Program-made: the position numbers and the translations under genes
Shown here: positions 57,060 through 64,000 of the stretch, in pieces
Layout of the letters: the number at the start of each line of letters is the position of its first letter
How positions within the stretch are numbered: the first letter of the stretch is position 1
Assembly (NCBI RefSeq): GCF_022759505.1
Contig: NZ_CP094289.1
Span: forward strand, 806,001-870,000
From: Georgenia sp. TF02-10
GTDB lineage: Bacteria; Actinomycetota; Actinomycetes; Actinomycetales; Actinomycetaceae
DNA: 64,000 bases
Reading direction: 5' to 3'
The notes under the pieces: model-generated
The model's input: the letters and a program-made list of their open reading frames with translations, nothing else
Told to the model about the DNA's origin: nothing
Database searches by the model: none

Positions 57060-57794
57060 GTGAGCGACCTCATCGACACCACCGAGATGTACCTCAAGAC
57101 GGTCTACGAGCTGGAGGAGGAGGGTGTCGTCCCGCTGCGTGCCCGGATCGCCGAGCGCCTCGGCCACTCCGGCCCCACCGTGTCCCAGACCGTCGCCCGG
57201 ATGGAGCGCGACGGGCTGCTCGTCCTCACCGGCAACCGCCAGCTTGAGCTCACCCCCGTCGGCCGGGAGCGGGCCATCCACGTGATGCGCAAGCACCGGC
57301 TCGCCGAGCGGCTCCTCGTCGACGTCGTCGGCCTCGACTGGCCCCACGTCCACGAGGAGGCGTGCCGCTGGGAGCACGTGATGAGCGAGCAGGTCGAGCG
57401 GCGCCTGCTGGACCTCCTCGACCACCCGCACGTCGACCCCTACGGCAACCCCATCCCCGGCCTCGAGCAGCTCGGCGAGCAGCCGGCGCTGCCGCCCCGG
57501 GACGAGGTCCGGGCGCTCGCCGACGTCGTCGCCGAGCTCGTGCCGGCCGGGCAGGACGGCCCGGGCGACGGCGCGGACGGGCACGTCGTGCTGGCCCGGA
57601 TCGGCGAGCCGCTGCAGGTCGACGTCGAGCTCCTCAGCCGGATGCTCGAGGCGGGCCTGCGCCCGGGTGCCCGGCTGGCCGTCCGGCCGCGCGCCGACGG
57701 CGACCTCGTCTCGCTGCACGCGCCCGGCGCCGAGACGGTCCTGGACCTGCCGGAGGAGATCACCCGGCACCTCTTCGTCAGCACAGAGCGCTGA
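57060..57794 (+). CDS. DtxR/IdeR-family metal-dependent regulator, 244 aa
   Basis: An iron- or manganese-dependent repressor. The N-terminal winged helix is TTEMYLKTVYELEEEGVVPL followed by ERLGHSGPTVSQTVARMERD. The metal site is in HEEACRWEHVMSEQVERRL, with Cys near residue 102 followed by Glu and His, as in IdeR. An SH3-like C-terminal domain follows from about residue 170 (VVLARIGEPLQVDVELLSRM). The GTG start overlaps no other gene. Length and motifs fit IdeR/DtxR (about 230 residues). It would repress iron uptake genes when iron is plentiful. A 27-base tandem repeat covers the stop codon. Confidence 0.93.
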   Translation: MSDLIDTTEMYLKTVYELEEEGVVPLRARIAERLGHSGPTVSQTVARMERDGLLVLTGNRQLELTPVGRERAIHVMRKHRLAERLLVDVVGLDWPHVHEEACRWEHVMSEQVERRLLDLLDHPHVDPYGNPIPGLEQLGEQPALPPRDEVRALADVVAELVPAGQDGPGDGADGHVVLARIGEPLQVDVELLSRMLEAGLRPGARLAVRPRADGDLVSLHAPGAETVLDLPEEITRHLFVSTER

Positions 57795-57833
57795 CCGTCT
57801 GTCCGGAGCACAGAGCGCTAACCGTCTGTCCGG
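57780..57833. repeat. Two-copy 27-base tandem repeat over the dtxR stop codon
   Basis: AGCACAGAGCGCTGACCGTC and AGCACAGAGCGCTAACCGTC start 27 bases apart; each unit ends TGTCCGG. One base differs (G to A). The TGA stop lies in the first copy, so the second is a duplicate of the coding end. The 270 bases after it, up to the riboswitch, hold no gene I can support. Confidence 0.8.
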
Positions 57834-58104
57834 CGGCGCCGAGCGCTGAGCGAGTGCGTGTCCTGCATCACATCTCGGGCCCGCGGTGGCCGTCCGGAGG
57901 GTTGAGCGCCCGGGGTGCAGCTTCACCCTCTTCCCCGTCCTGACCTGGGCAATGATCCGCCCGCCGGGGGCCGGCACCCCGGGCCGCTGACGGCGCCGCC
58001 CGCACCCGCCGTCGGCGTCGTTACGGACAGCGTTATCGAAACGTGACACGGCCTCTGGCCGTCCGCTACTGTCGTGCCCGCTCCGCGGCCCTCCTCGTGG
58101 AGCT

Positions 58105-58284
58105 CTCCGGGCAGGCGCCGAGCCCTGCCGCTGCCTGGGGACTGGTGCGAGCAGGTAGTCGGCAGGGGCGGGGGACCCACGGATCACGGGTCCCACCACA
58201 TGGGGTCCTTGGGGTAAAGCACGGCCACGAGCCGTGCCGGGCGTCTCTCTCGTCCGCACCCGACAGCTCACCCCGCAGGCGGCC
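58105..58284 (+). promoter_or_regulatory. c-di-AMP riboswitch (ydaO-yuaA motif)
   Basis: The leader of the NlpC/P60 gene carries the ordered blocks of the actinobacterial ydaO-yuaA RNA: GCCGAGCCCTGCCG, GGGGACCCACGG, CTTGGGGTAAAGC, a GC hairpin (CACGGCCACGAGCCGTG), and at the 3' end CGCACCCGACAGCTCACCCC with GCAGGC. This RNA binds cyclic di-AMP and typically turns off cell-wall hydrolase genes. The 5' edge is approximate. It ends 14 bases before the GTG start, so ribosome access is an alternative to transcription control. Confidence 0.85.
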
Positions 58285-58297
58285 ATGAGAGGTTCTT

Positions 58298-59173
58298 GTG
58301 ACCACGACGCTTTCCACCGGGCGCCACCGCGCCGCGGTTCGTCCCTCCACCCCCATCTCCCTCGCCCTGCAGGGCAAGGGGGCCCGCCGGTCCCTCGCCG
58401 CCGTGGCCTCCTCCGGCCTGGTGCTGACGATGGCGGCGACCTCCGCCACCGCCGGCCCGTCCGAGAACGCCGCCCTGCCTAACGTCGACGTCTCGGCGCC
58501 CACCGCCGAGGCGCTCAGCGCCCTGGCCACCACCCCGACCGTCAGCGTGCCGACCGGCGCCGAGTGGACGGCGGACTCCGTCGCCGACGAGGTCGAGGCC
58601 AAGGCCCCCCGCCCGGTCGTGCGGCCCGAGCCCGTGGTCGAGCGCAGCACGCAGCAGGCGTCCCGCACCGGCCAGCGCGCCGCGCTCACCGCCGAGGCCA
58701 CCGAGGCCACCACGGCTGAGGTCACCGGGGCCGAGGCCACCGACACCGTTGCGGAGGCCACCACCGTCTCCGCCGGGGCCGAGACGGCCGCCCCGGCCGA
58801 TGAGCCGGCGCCGGCCGCCGCCCCCGCGGCCTCGGCGTCCGCCTCGGCCATCGTGAACATCGCCCGGCAGTACATCGGCACCCCCTACGTCACCGGCGGG
58901 GCCAGCCCGGGCGGGTTCGACTGCTCCGGCTTCACCCAGTACGTCTTCGCCCAGGCCGGCATCTCCCTGCCGCGCACCTCCTCCGCCCAGCGCGGCGCCG
59001 GTGTCGTCGTCTCCGCCGCCGAGGCCCGCCCCGGGGACCTGGTGTGGGGGCCCGGGCACGTGGGCATCTACACCGGCAACGGCCAGCACATCGCCGCCCG
59101 CAACCCCAGCACGCCGCTGTACGAGAGCCCCATCTACATGTCCAACCCGACCTTCATCCGGGTCACCGGCTGA
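58298..59173 (+). CDS. Secreted NlpC/P60 peptidoglycan hydrolase, 291 aa
   Basis: A signal peptide (SLAAVASSGLVLTMAATSAT, ending near residue 53) precedes a long Ala/Thr/Glu-rich linker. The NlpC/P60 domain from about residue 185 starts IVNIARQYIGTPYVTGGASP and carries the catalytic Cys in GGFDCSGFTQYVF and His in GDLVWGPGHVGIYTGNG; the third polar residue is likely the His in GQHIAARN. It cleaves the stem peptide of cell-wall peptidoglycan. The c-di-AMP riboswitch upstream ties it to osmotic and wall control. Ribosome site AGAGG precedes GTG. Confidence 0.92.
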   Translation: MTTTLSTGRHRAAVRPSTPISLALQGKGARRSLAAVASSGLVLTMAATSATAGPSENAALPNVDVSAPTAEALSALATTPTVSVPTGAEWTADSVADEVEAKAPRPVVRPEPVVERSTQQASRTGQRAALTAEATEATTAEVTGAEATDTVAEATTVSAGAETAAPADEPAPAAAPAASASASAIVNIARQYIGTPYVTGGASPGGFDCSGFTQYVFAQAGISLPRTSSAQRGAGVVVSAAEARPGDLVWGPGHVGIYTGNGQHIAARNPSTPLYESPIYMSNPTFIRVTG

Positions 59174-59217
59174 CCCACCGGCACCACGCTCGCCGCACCG
59201 CCAGGTGCCGGCCCCTG

Positions 59218-59253
59218 CCAGCGGCCCGTCCCTTCATCGGGGCGGGCCGCTGG
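59218..59253 (+). terminator. Strong hairpin terminator after the NlpC/P60 gene
   Basis: CCAGCGGCCCGTCCC and GGGGCGGGCCGCTGG pair over 15 bases (one G-T) with a 6-base loop, 45 bases after the stop codon, and are followed by TGGTTCC. A convincing high-GC terminator. Confidence 0.75.
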
Positions 59254-59368
59254 TGGTTCCGCCGCACCTGCCGCCGGCGCCTCCACCAGCCGTTACTGCT
59301 CGCCGGCTCCGCAGTTCGCGGCACAATGAGGTCAAAGGTCAACAGACCACCAAGAGGAGGTTGGGACA

Positions 59369-60292
59369 ATGGCGCGTGCGAATGTCATCGTCGTCGGCGT
59401 GGACGGCTCGGAGCCGAGCCTCGCGGCCGTGGACTGGGCGATCGGCGAGGCGCAGAAGTGCGGCTGGCGCCTGCACATCGTCTGTGCGTACGCGCTGCCG
59501 TCCTTCACCGCGGCCTCCCTCGACGGCGGCTACGCCGCCATGGACGACACCGCCATCCAGCAGGGCGCCCAGGCGGTGGTGGACGAGGCCGTCGACCGCT
59601 GCCGGACCGCCGGGGTGGAGGTGACCTCGGCGCTGGAGACCGGTGACCCGGCCGGTGTCCTGGTGGACCTCTCCCGGGAGGCCAGCCTCGCCGTCGTCGG
59701 CACCCGCGGCGGCGGCGGGTTCACCGACCGGCTGCTCGGCACCGTCTCCTCGGCGCTGCCGGCGCACGCGCACTGCCCGACCGTCGTCGTGCCCGTCCAG
59801 GGCAAGCGGGACTTCCAGCCCGTCCGGCGCATCGTGGTCGGGGTCGACGGCTCGGAGTCCGCCCGGATCGCGCTGCGCCGCGCGGTGGACGAGGCCGAGC
59901 GGTGGGACGCCGAGCTCACCGCCGTCGCCGCCGTCCCGATCGCCACCGGCGCCGGGGCGATGGCCTGGCTGCCCGCCGCCGTCGACCGCGACGAGGTGCT
60001 CGCCGACGTGCGCGAGGGCCTGGCGGTGGCCGTGGCCGCCGCGGTCGGCGACCGGAAGGTGCGGGTGCGCCAGCACGCCCTCGACGGCAACGCCGCCGCG
60101 CTGATGTCCGAGTTCTCCACCGCGGTGGAGATGGTCGTCGTCGGCTCGCGCGGCCGGGGCGGGTTCGCCGGGCTGCTGCTCGGCTCGACCAGCCAGGCCG
60201 TGCTGCACCACGCCGCCTGCCCGGTCATGGTCGTCCCGGCCCGGATGCGGGACGAGGGGACCTCGCCGGCGGACGTGCCCTGGAACCGCTGA
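59369..60292 (+). CDS. Universal stress protein with two UspA domains, 307 aa
   Basis: Two UspA domains in tandem, each starting with the nucleotide-side strand and ending with the ATP loop. Domain 1 has VIVVGVDGSEPSLAAVDWAI and GTRGGGGFTDRLLGTVSSAL; domain 2 has RIVVGVDGSESARIALRRAV and GSRGRGGFAGLLLGSTSQAV. The G-x2-G-x9-G(S/T) loops indicate ATP-binding members, as in actinobacterial dormancy and stress genes. AGAGGAGG lies before the ATG. Single gene, convergent with rocD. Confidence 0.94.
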   Translation: MARANVIVVGVDGSEPSLAAVDWAIGEAQKCGWRLHIVCAYALPSFTAASLDGGYAAMDDTAIQQGAQAVVDEAVDRCRTAGVEVTSALETGDPAGVLVDLSREASLAVVGTRGGGGFTDRLLGTVSSALPAHAHCPTVVVPVQGKRDFQPVRRIVVGVDGSESARIALRRAVDEAERWDAELTAVAAVPIATGAGAMAWLPAAVDRDEVLADVREGLAVAVAAAVGDRKVRVRQHALDGNAAALMSEFSTAVEMVVVGSRGRGGFAGLLLGSTSQAVLHHAACPVMVVPARMRDEGTSPADVPWNR

Positions 60293-60301
60293 GCCCGGGC
60301 G

Positions 60302-61543
60302 CTACGCCGGCCGCCCCGCCGCCTCCCGGAGCACGTCGGCGAGCGTGTCGAGCGCGAGGTCCAGGTCCTCGGCCGTGATCGTCAGCGGCGGGGCCAGGCG
60401 CAGCGTGCTGCCGTGGGTGTCCTTGGTCAGCACGCCGCGGGCGGCGAGACGCTCGGACGCCGCCCGGCCGGTCAGCCCGAGCGCGGGCGCGACGTCCAGG
60501 CCCGCCCACAGCCCCACCGTCCGCGCGCCGGCGAGGAGCCCCTCGGCGACCAGGGCGTCCACCCGTGCGGTGAGCTCGGCGCCCAGCGCCCGCGCCCGGG
60601 CCTGCAGGTCCCCGGGCGCGAGGAGGTCCACCACCGCCAGGCCGACCGCGCACGCCAGCGGGTTGCCGCCGAACGTCGACCCGTGCGTGCCGGGGGTGAG
60701 CACGCCGAGCACCTCCCGGCGCCCCACCACGGCGGACACCGGCAGGATCCCGCCGCCGAGCGCCTTGCCCAGCGTCGTCAGGTCCGCCCGTACCCCCGCC
60801 AGGTCCTGGGCGAGGGTGGTCCCGGTCCGGCCCAGCCCGGACTGGACCTCGTCCAGCACAAGCAGGGCGCCGGCGTCGTCGCACAGCGCCCGCAGCCGCG
60901 GCAGGTAGTCCGCCGGCGGGATGAGCACGCCGGACTCGCCCTGCACCGGCTCGACGAGCACCGCGACGGTGGTCTCGTCCACCGCGGCGGCCGCGGCGTC
61001 GGCGTCGCCGAACGGCACCACCCGGAAGCCCGGGGTGTACGGGCCGAAGTGGTCGCGGGTCTCCGGGTCGGTGCTCGCCGAGACGATGGTCGTGGTGCGG
61101 CCGTGGAAGGCGCCGTCGGCGACGACGATGCTCGCCCGCCCGTCCGGCACGCCCTTGACCTCGTACCCCCACTTGCGGGCGGCCTTGATCGCCGTCTCCA
61201 CCGCCTCGGCGCCGGTGTTCATCGGCAGCATCATCTCGGTGCCGGTGAGCTCGGTGAGGGCGACGGCGAAGGGGCCGAGCAGGTCGTGGTCGAACGCGCG
61301 CGAGGTCAGGGTGAGGGTGTCCAGCTGGGCCTTCGCGGCGGCCACCAACGCCGGGTGGCGGTGGCCGAAGTTCAGCGCCGAGTAGCCGGCGAGGCAGTCC
61401 AGGTACCGGCGGCCGTGGACGTCGGTGACCCAGGAGCCCTTGCCGGCGTGGAGCACGACGTCGAGGGGGTGGTAGTTGGGGGCGAGGGCGTCGCCGGCGG
61501 CGGTACGGGTGGCCGAGGCCGGGGCGGCTGCGTGGTCGAGCAC
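60302..61543 (-). CDS. rocD: Ornithine aminotransferase (RocD), 413 aa
   Basis: A class III PLP aminotransferase that converts ornithine to glutamate semialdehyde in arginine breakdown. Landmarks are YHPLDVVLHAGKGSWVTDVH, MLPMNTGAEAVETAIKAARK, the PLP aspartate in LLVLDEVQSGLGRTG and the Schiff-base lysine in LTTLGKALGGGILPVSAVVG, then HGSTFGGNPLACAVGLAVV. The GTG at 61543 is preceded by AGGAGGACCC, which fixes the start. No arginase or proline gene is next to it. The sequence fits ornithine rather than acetylornithine aminotransferase, by the YHPLxVV start. Confidence 0.92.
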   Translation of the reverse strand: MLDHAAAPASATRTAAGDALAPNYHPLDVVLHAGKGSWVTDVHGRRYLDCLAGYSALNFGHRHPALVAAAKAQLDTLTLTSRAFDHDLLGPFAVALTELTGTEMMLPMNTGAEAVETAIKAARKWGYEVKGVPDGRASIVVADGAFHGRTTTIVSASTDPETRDHFGPYTPGFRVVPFGDADAAAAAVDETTVAVLVEPVQGESGVLIPPADYLPRLRALCDDAGALLVLDEVQSGLGRTGTTLAQDLAGVRADLTTLGKALGGGILPVSAVVGRREVLGVLTPGTHGSTFGGNPLACAVGLAVVDLLAPGDLQARARALGAELTARVDALVAEGLLAGARTVGLWAGLDVAPALGLTGRAASERLAARGVLTKDTHGSTLRLAPPLTITAEDLDLALDTLADVLREAAGRPA

Positions 61544-61690
61544 GGGTCCTCCTGTAGGGGTGGCAGCAGGTGTGAGGAGTGTCTCAGGATTCCTGCGCGA
61601 TGGGTGCCGACGGCGGCCGGAGCGGCGCGGCGGGGCGTCCATTGCTCGGGCGACGGCCCGCCGGAAGGCTCCGCCCGGGGTGCGAGGCGC

Positions 61691-61754
61691 CATGTCTGTA
61701 CTCGTGATGGCGGCTTCACGCCCATCTGAAGCCGCCATAGCGAGTACAGACATG
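61691..61754. repeat. Large near-perfect hairpin upstream of rocD
   Basis: Two 28-base arms pair at 26 positions around an 8-base loop (CGCCCATC). The left arm begins CATGTCTGTACTCG and ends ATGGCGGCTTCA; the right arm is its mirror, ending CGAGTACAGACATG. Stem length exceeds a normal terminator and there is no T run. It may be a palindromic repeat unit. The 940-base gap between rocD and the DAACS symporter otherwise holds only the leader peptide and unassigned GC-rich sequence. Confidence 0.75.
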
Positions 61755-61980
61755 GGGGTCGGTGCGTTCTGGGACGGGCAGCGCCTCGTGACCAGCGTGC
61801 AGGTGCACGTCCTCGAGTCCCCGCGTGCGCACCCGGCTCGGGCGGCGCCGGTCCAACTGGTGAGCGCGGGTGACGGGCTGCGGCCACGTGCCGGACGCCA
61901 CCTTCCGTGAATCACCCGGCGGGACTACCGTTGGTTCTTGGTCCCGCACCGGCGGGCCTGCCACCGTTACAGGAGTGAGC

Positions 61981-62070
61981 GTGCTCAACAGCTGGAACCT
62001 CACCACATGCCGCGCCGTCGACCTTCGTCGTCAGGCCAGCATGATGTGTGCGGCCGTCACCTGTTGTTGA
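61981..62070 (+). CDS. Cysteine-rich leader peptide (29 aa), probable attenuator ORF
   Basis: A tiny frame, GTG to TGA, with AGGAGTGAGC directly before the start. It encodes a peptide containing LTTCRAVDLRRQASMMCAAV and ending in Thr-Cys-Cys-stop. The pattern RAVDLRRQAS followed by C-terminal cysteines is that of actinobacterial leader peptides upstream of sulfur genes. In mycobacteria, short frames that end in several Cys codons act as cysteine-responsive attenuators. Two consecutive TGT codons before the stop would stall ribosomes when charged tRNA-Cys is scarce. The next gene on this strand is the DAACS symporter, 414 bases on. An in-frame GTG two codons earlier is also possible. Confidence 0.7.
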   Translation: MLNSWNLTTCRAVDLRRQASMMCAAVTCC

Positions 62071-62484
62071 CCCACTGACTGCGCCCGGCACGACCGCCGG
62101 GCCCCAGCCCATGGCTGCGTCGCCGTCGGCCGCACTGGGCAGGCACGCCGCCGCTCCGCCCCGCCGAGAATCCGGCACCGGGGTATCGGCATCGGCGCGG
62201 GAAACCCCCGCACGCCGTGCACGGGCGGCGCCCGCACCCGCACCGGCCTCGGCGCTGCACGCTGACCGGCCCTCGCGCCGCACGACCGGCGTGTGACCGG
62301 CGGCGCGCCACCGGCCCCACCGGCGTCCGCCTCGGCGGTGCCCGGTGGCTGACCACGGCGCCGCTTGCCCGCGTCGGTGCAGCCCGCGGCCTGCGGCCAC
62401 AGCCCCCGCACCCCCGTACCCCGCCCTCCGGGCGGCCCTCCCGCGCCACGCCCCCGTGACGCACGACCGAAAGGCACCCCGACC
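62071..62484 (+). promoter_or_regulatory. Long GC-rich leader between leader peptide and symporter
   Basis: There are 414 bases without a credible gene between the Cys leader peptide and the symporter start. Repeats such as CGGCGCGCCACCGGCCCCAC and CCGGCGTCCGCCTCGG allow many GC stems, as expected of an attenuator, but I cannot single out a terminator/antiterminator pair by eye. A Shine-Dalgarno-like GAAAGG stands before the GTG. Confidence 0.4.
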
Positions 62485-63972
62485 GTGTCCACCTCATCCA
62501 CGCAGCCGGCGGCCACCGAGCCGCGCCGCCGGCTGCGCCTGCCCTCCTTCAGCGTCCAGATCCTCCTCGGCCTGGCCCTGGGCGTGCTGCTCGGCTGGCT
62601 CGCCCTGTCCATCGGCAAGACCCCCGCCGGCGAGGAGAACGGCCTGACCGTCGCGCTGAGCACCATCGGCGGCTCATTCGTGAGCCTGCTCAAGGCGGTC
62701 GTCCCGCCGCTGGTGTTCACCGCGATCGTGGCCTCGATCGCCAACCTGCGCGGAGTAGCCAACGCCGCCCGCCTGGCCGGGCAGACCCTGCTGTGGTTCG
62801 CCATCACCGCCCTGATCGCCGTCGGCATCGGGATCGGGCTGGGCCTGCTGCTCCAGCCCGGCAGGACCGCCGGCGTCGACGAGTCCGAGGCCGGCGCCCC
62901 GAGCACGACCGGCACCTGGCTGGACTTCCTCCAGGGTCTCGTCCCGCAGAACTTCCTCGGCCTGGGCGCCTCGTCCAGCCTGGAGACCGCCGACGACGGG
63001 ACCATCACCGCGGTCAGCACCGGGCTGAGCTTCAACGTCCTGCAGATCATCGTCATCGCCCTGGTCGTGGGCATCGCGGCGCTGAAGACCGGCACCAAGG
63101 CCGAGCCGTTCCTCACCCTCAACCGCTCCGTGCTCACCGTGGTCCAGAAGGTCCTGTGGTGGATCATCCGGCTCGCCCCGCTCGGCACCCTGGGCCTGAT
63201 CGGCCGGGCCATCGCCACCTACGGCTGGACCTCGCTGGCCAGCCTGGGCACCTTCGCCATCGCCGTCTACCTCGGCCTGGCGCTGGTGCTGCTGGTCGTC
63301 TACCCGGTGCTGCTGAAGAGCCACGGGCTGTCCGTGGGCCGGTACTTCCGCGGCGCCTGGCCGGCGATCCAGCTCGGCTTCGTCTCCCGCTCCTCCATCG
63401 GCACCCTGCCGGTGACCGAGCGGGTCACCCACCGCAACCTCGGCGTGCCGCGGGCCTACGCCTCCTTCGCCGTGCCGCTGGGCTCGACGACCAAGATGGA
63501 CGGCTGCGCCGCGATCTACCCCGCGGTCGCCGCGATCTTCGTCGCCCAGTTCTTCGGGATCGACCTCTCCGTCCTGGACTACCTGCTCATCGCGTTCGTC
63601 TCCGTGGTCGGGTCCGCGGCGACGGCCGGGCTCACCGGGGCGGTCGTCATGCTCACCCTGACCCTGTCCACCCTGGGCCTGCCGCTGGAGGGCGTGGGCC
63701 TGCTGCTGGCCATCGACCCGATCCTGGACATGGGCCGCACCGCGGTGAACGTCGCCGGGCAGGTGCTGGTGCCGGTCATCGTGGCCAAGCGCGAGCGCAT
63801 CCTCGACGTCGAGCAGTACAACGCCGCCGACGCCGAGGACCTCTTCGCGGACGACGACGACGAGGTGCCGGCCCCCGCGGCCGAGGAGACCGACGGCGTG
63901 GCCTCCGCCGGCGACGACGCGGCCACCGTCGTTACCGGCACGGCCACGCCGGAGCCGGCCGGCCGGCGCTGA
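62485..63972 (+). CDS. DAACS-family dicarboxylate/amino acid:cation symporter, 495 aa
   Basis: A transporter of the DAACS (GltP/TcyP) fold. It has about eight membrane segments and two hairpins: SRSSIGTLPVTERV (serine-rich HP1) and PLGSTTKMDGCAAIYPAVAA, which replaces the NMDGT sodium-site motif of glutamate carriers with KMDGC. The second hairpin region is VGSAATAGLTGAVVMLTLTL, followed by IDPILDMGRTAVNVAGQV. The acidic Ala/Glu/Asp tail from residue 445 is not conserved in the family. GTG at 62485 was chosen for its GAAAGG. The Cys-Cys leader upstream suggests cystine or another sulfur amino acid as substrate; this is inference. Confidence 0.9.
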   Translation: MSTSSTQPAATEPRRRLRLPSFSVQILLGLALGVLLGWLALSIGKTPAGEENGLTVALSTIGGSFVSLLKAVVPPLVFTAIVASIANLRGVANAARLAGQTLLWFAITALIAVGIGIGLGLLLQPGRTAGVDESEAGAPSTTGTWLDFLQGLVPQNFLGLGASSSLETADDGTITAVSTGLSFNVLQIIVIALVVGIAALKTGTKAEPFLTLNRSVLTVVQKVLWWIIRLAPLGTLGLIGRAIATYGWTSLASLGTFAIAVYLGLALVLLVVYPVLLKSHGLSVGRYFRGAWPAIQLGFVSRSSIGTLPVTERVTHRNLGVPRAYASFAVPLGSTTKMDGCAAIYPAVAAIFVAQFFGIDLSVLDYLLIAFVSVVGSAATAGLTGAVVMLTLTLSTLGLPLEGVGLLLAIDPILDMGRTAVNVAGQVLVPVIVAKRERILDVEQYNAADAEDLFADDDDEVPAPAAEETDGVASAGDDAATVVTGTATPEPAGRR

Positions 63973-64000
63973 GGGGGTCGGGCGCGGGCGGCGTCGACGG

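Noticed and set aside
61755-61960. Possible small gene on either strand between the large hairpin and the Cys leader peptide.
   Set aside because: Frames are short, Arg/Pro-rich and lack starts with ribosome sites; no family is recognisable.
1-64000. tRNA, rRNA, phage integrase or replication origin.
   Set aside because: None could be recognised by eye: no cloverleaf with TTCGAATC-type loop at a gene-free spot, no rRNA conserved blocks, no DnaA-box cluster. A covariance-model scan would settle tRNAs.

Overview
The window comes from a very GC-rich chromosome with frequent GTG starts, many 1-4 base GTGA/ATGA gene overlaps, Shine-Dalgarno sites of the AGGAGG type and a strong third-position GC bias. 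With the gene families seen (IdeR/DtxR-type regulator with the ACRWEH metal motif, LCP protein, NlpC/P60 protein behind a c-di-AMP riboswitch, Ddn-type F420 enzyme, Mycobacterium-like RpiB with a catalytic Glu, DUF2530-like protein), this points to a Gram-positive actinobacterium, probably of the order Micrococcales. The genus cannot be fixed from sequence alone. No rRNA, tRNA or CRISPR array was seen.

Region 1 (1-17.1 kb) is a cell-surface polysaccharide locus. It holds a tyrosine autokinase/chain-length protein (cut by the left edge), a flippase, a GT4 glycosyltransferase, a truncated CapK-like gene, an ATP-grasp enzyme, a phosphoglycosyl transferase fused to a GNAT domain, a polymerase (Wzy-like) and a UDP-sugar dehydrogenase. 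A complete four-gene set for an N-acetylated amino-dideoxy sugar follows (membrane dehydratase, aminotransferase, phosphoglycosyl transferase, hexapeptide acetyltransferase), and then an LCP ligase. A short gene at 7495-7857 looks like the scar of a second dehydratase-aminotransferase pair: the head of one is joined in frame to the tail of the other. Two decayed IS fragments lie in this locus.

Region 2 (17.3-28.7 kb) has a sodium:solute symporter with a small membrane partner. Next comes a six-gene catabolic operon (DeoR regulator, Zn-alcohol dehydrogenase, LsrF/LacD-type aldolase, FGGY kinase, D-2-hydroxyacid dehydrogenase, RpiB-like isomerase) divergent from an ACS-type MFS transporter, with a perfect 13-base inverted repeat in between. 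The substrate is unknown. An intact IS630-type element with a TA target duplication follows.

Region 3 (28.7-38.8 kb) holds a DUF2530-like protein, a secreted alkaline phosphatase, a 902-residue protein ending in a pRiA4b ORF-3 domain, a lipoprotein with a probable frameshift, and a MarR-MFS exporter pair. Next to that pair is a scrambled island: an epimerase pseudogene, two small genes, a 367-base direct duplication of the exporter 3' end, and an alcohol dehydrogenase pseudogene.

Region 4 (38.8-46.6 kb) is a lactate-use cluster: lutC-lutB-lutA and lactate permease on one strand, and a large FAD/Fe-S D-lactate-type dehydrogenase on the other. Region 5 (46.6-64 kb) is mixed housekeeping: a GH114 relic, a lipoprotein, a TauE/SafE permease, a Ddn-like enzyme, manA opposite an AGE-family epimerase, serC, a DUF559 protein, two copies of an undescribed palindromic repeat, a citrate-synthase-like protein lacking catalytic histidines, a DtxR-family regulator, the c-di-AMP riboswitch with its NlpC/P60 gene, a tandem universal stress protein, ornithine aminotransferase, and a DAACS symporter preceded by a Cys-Cys leader peptide. 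Short tandem repeats abut stop codons at several places.
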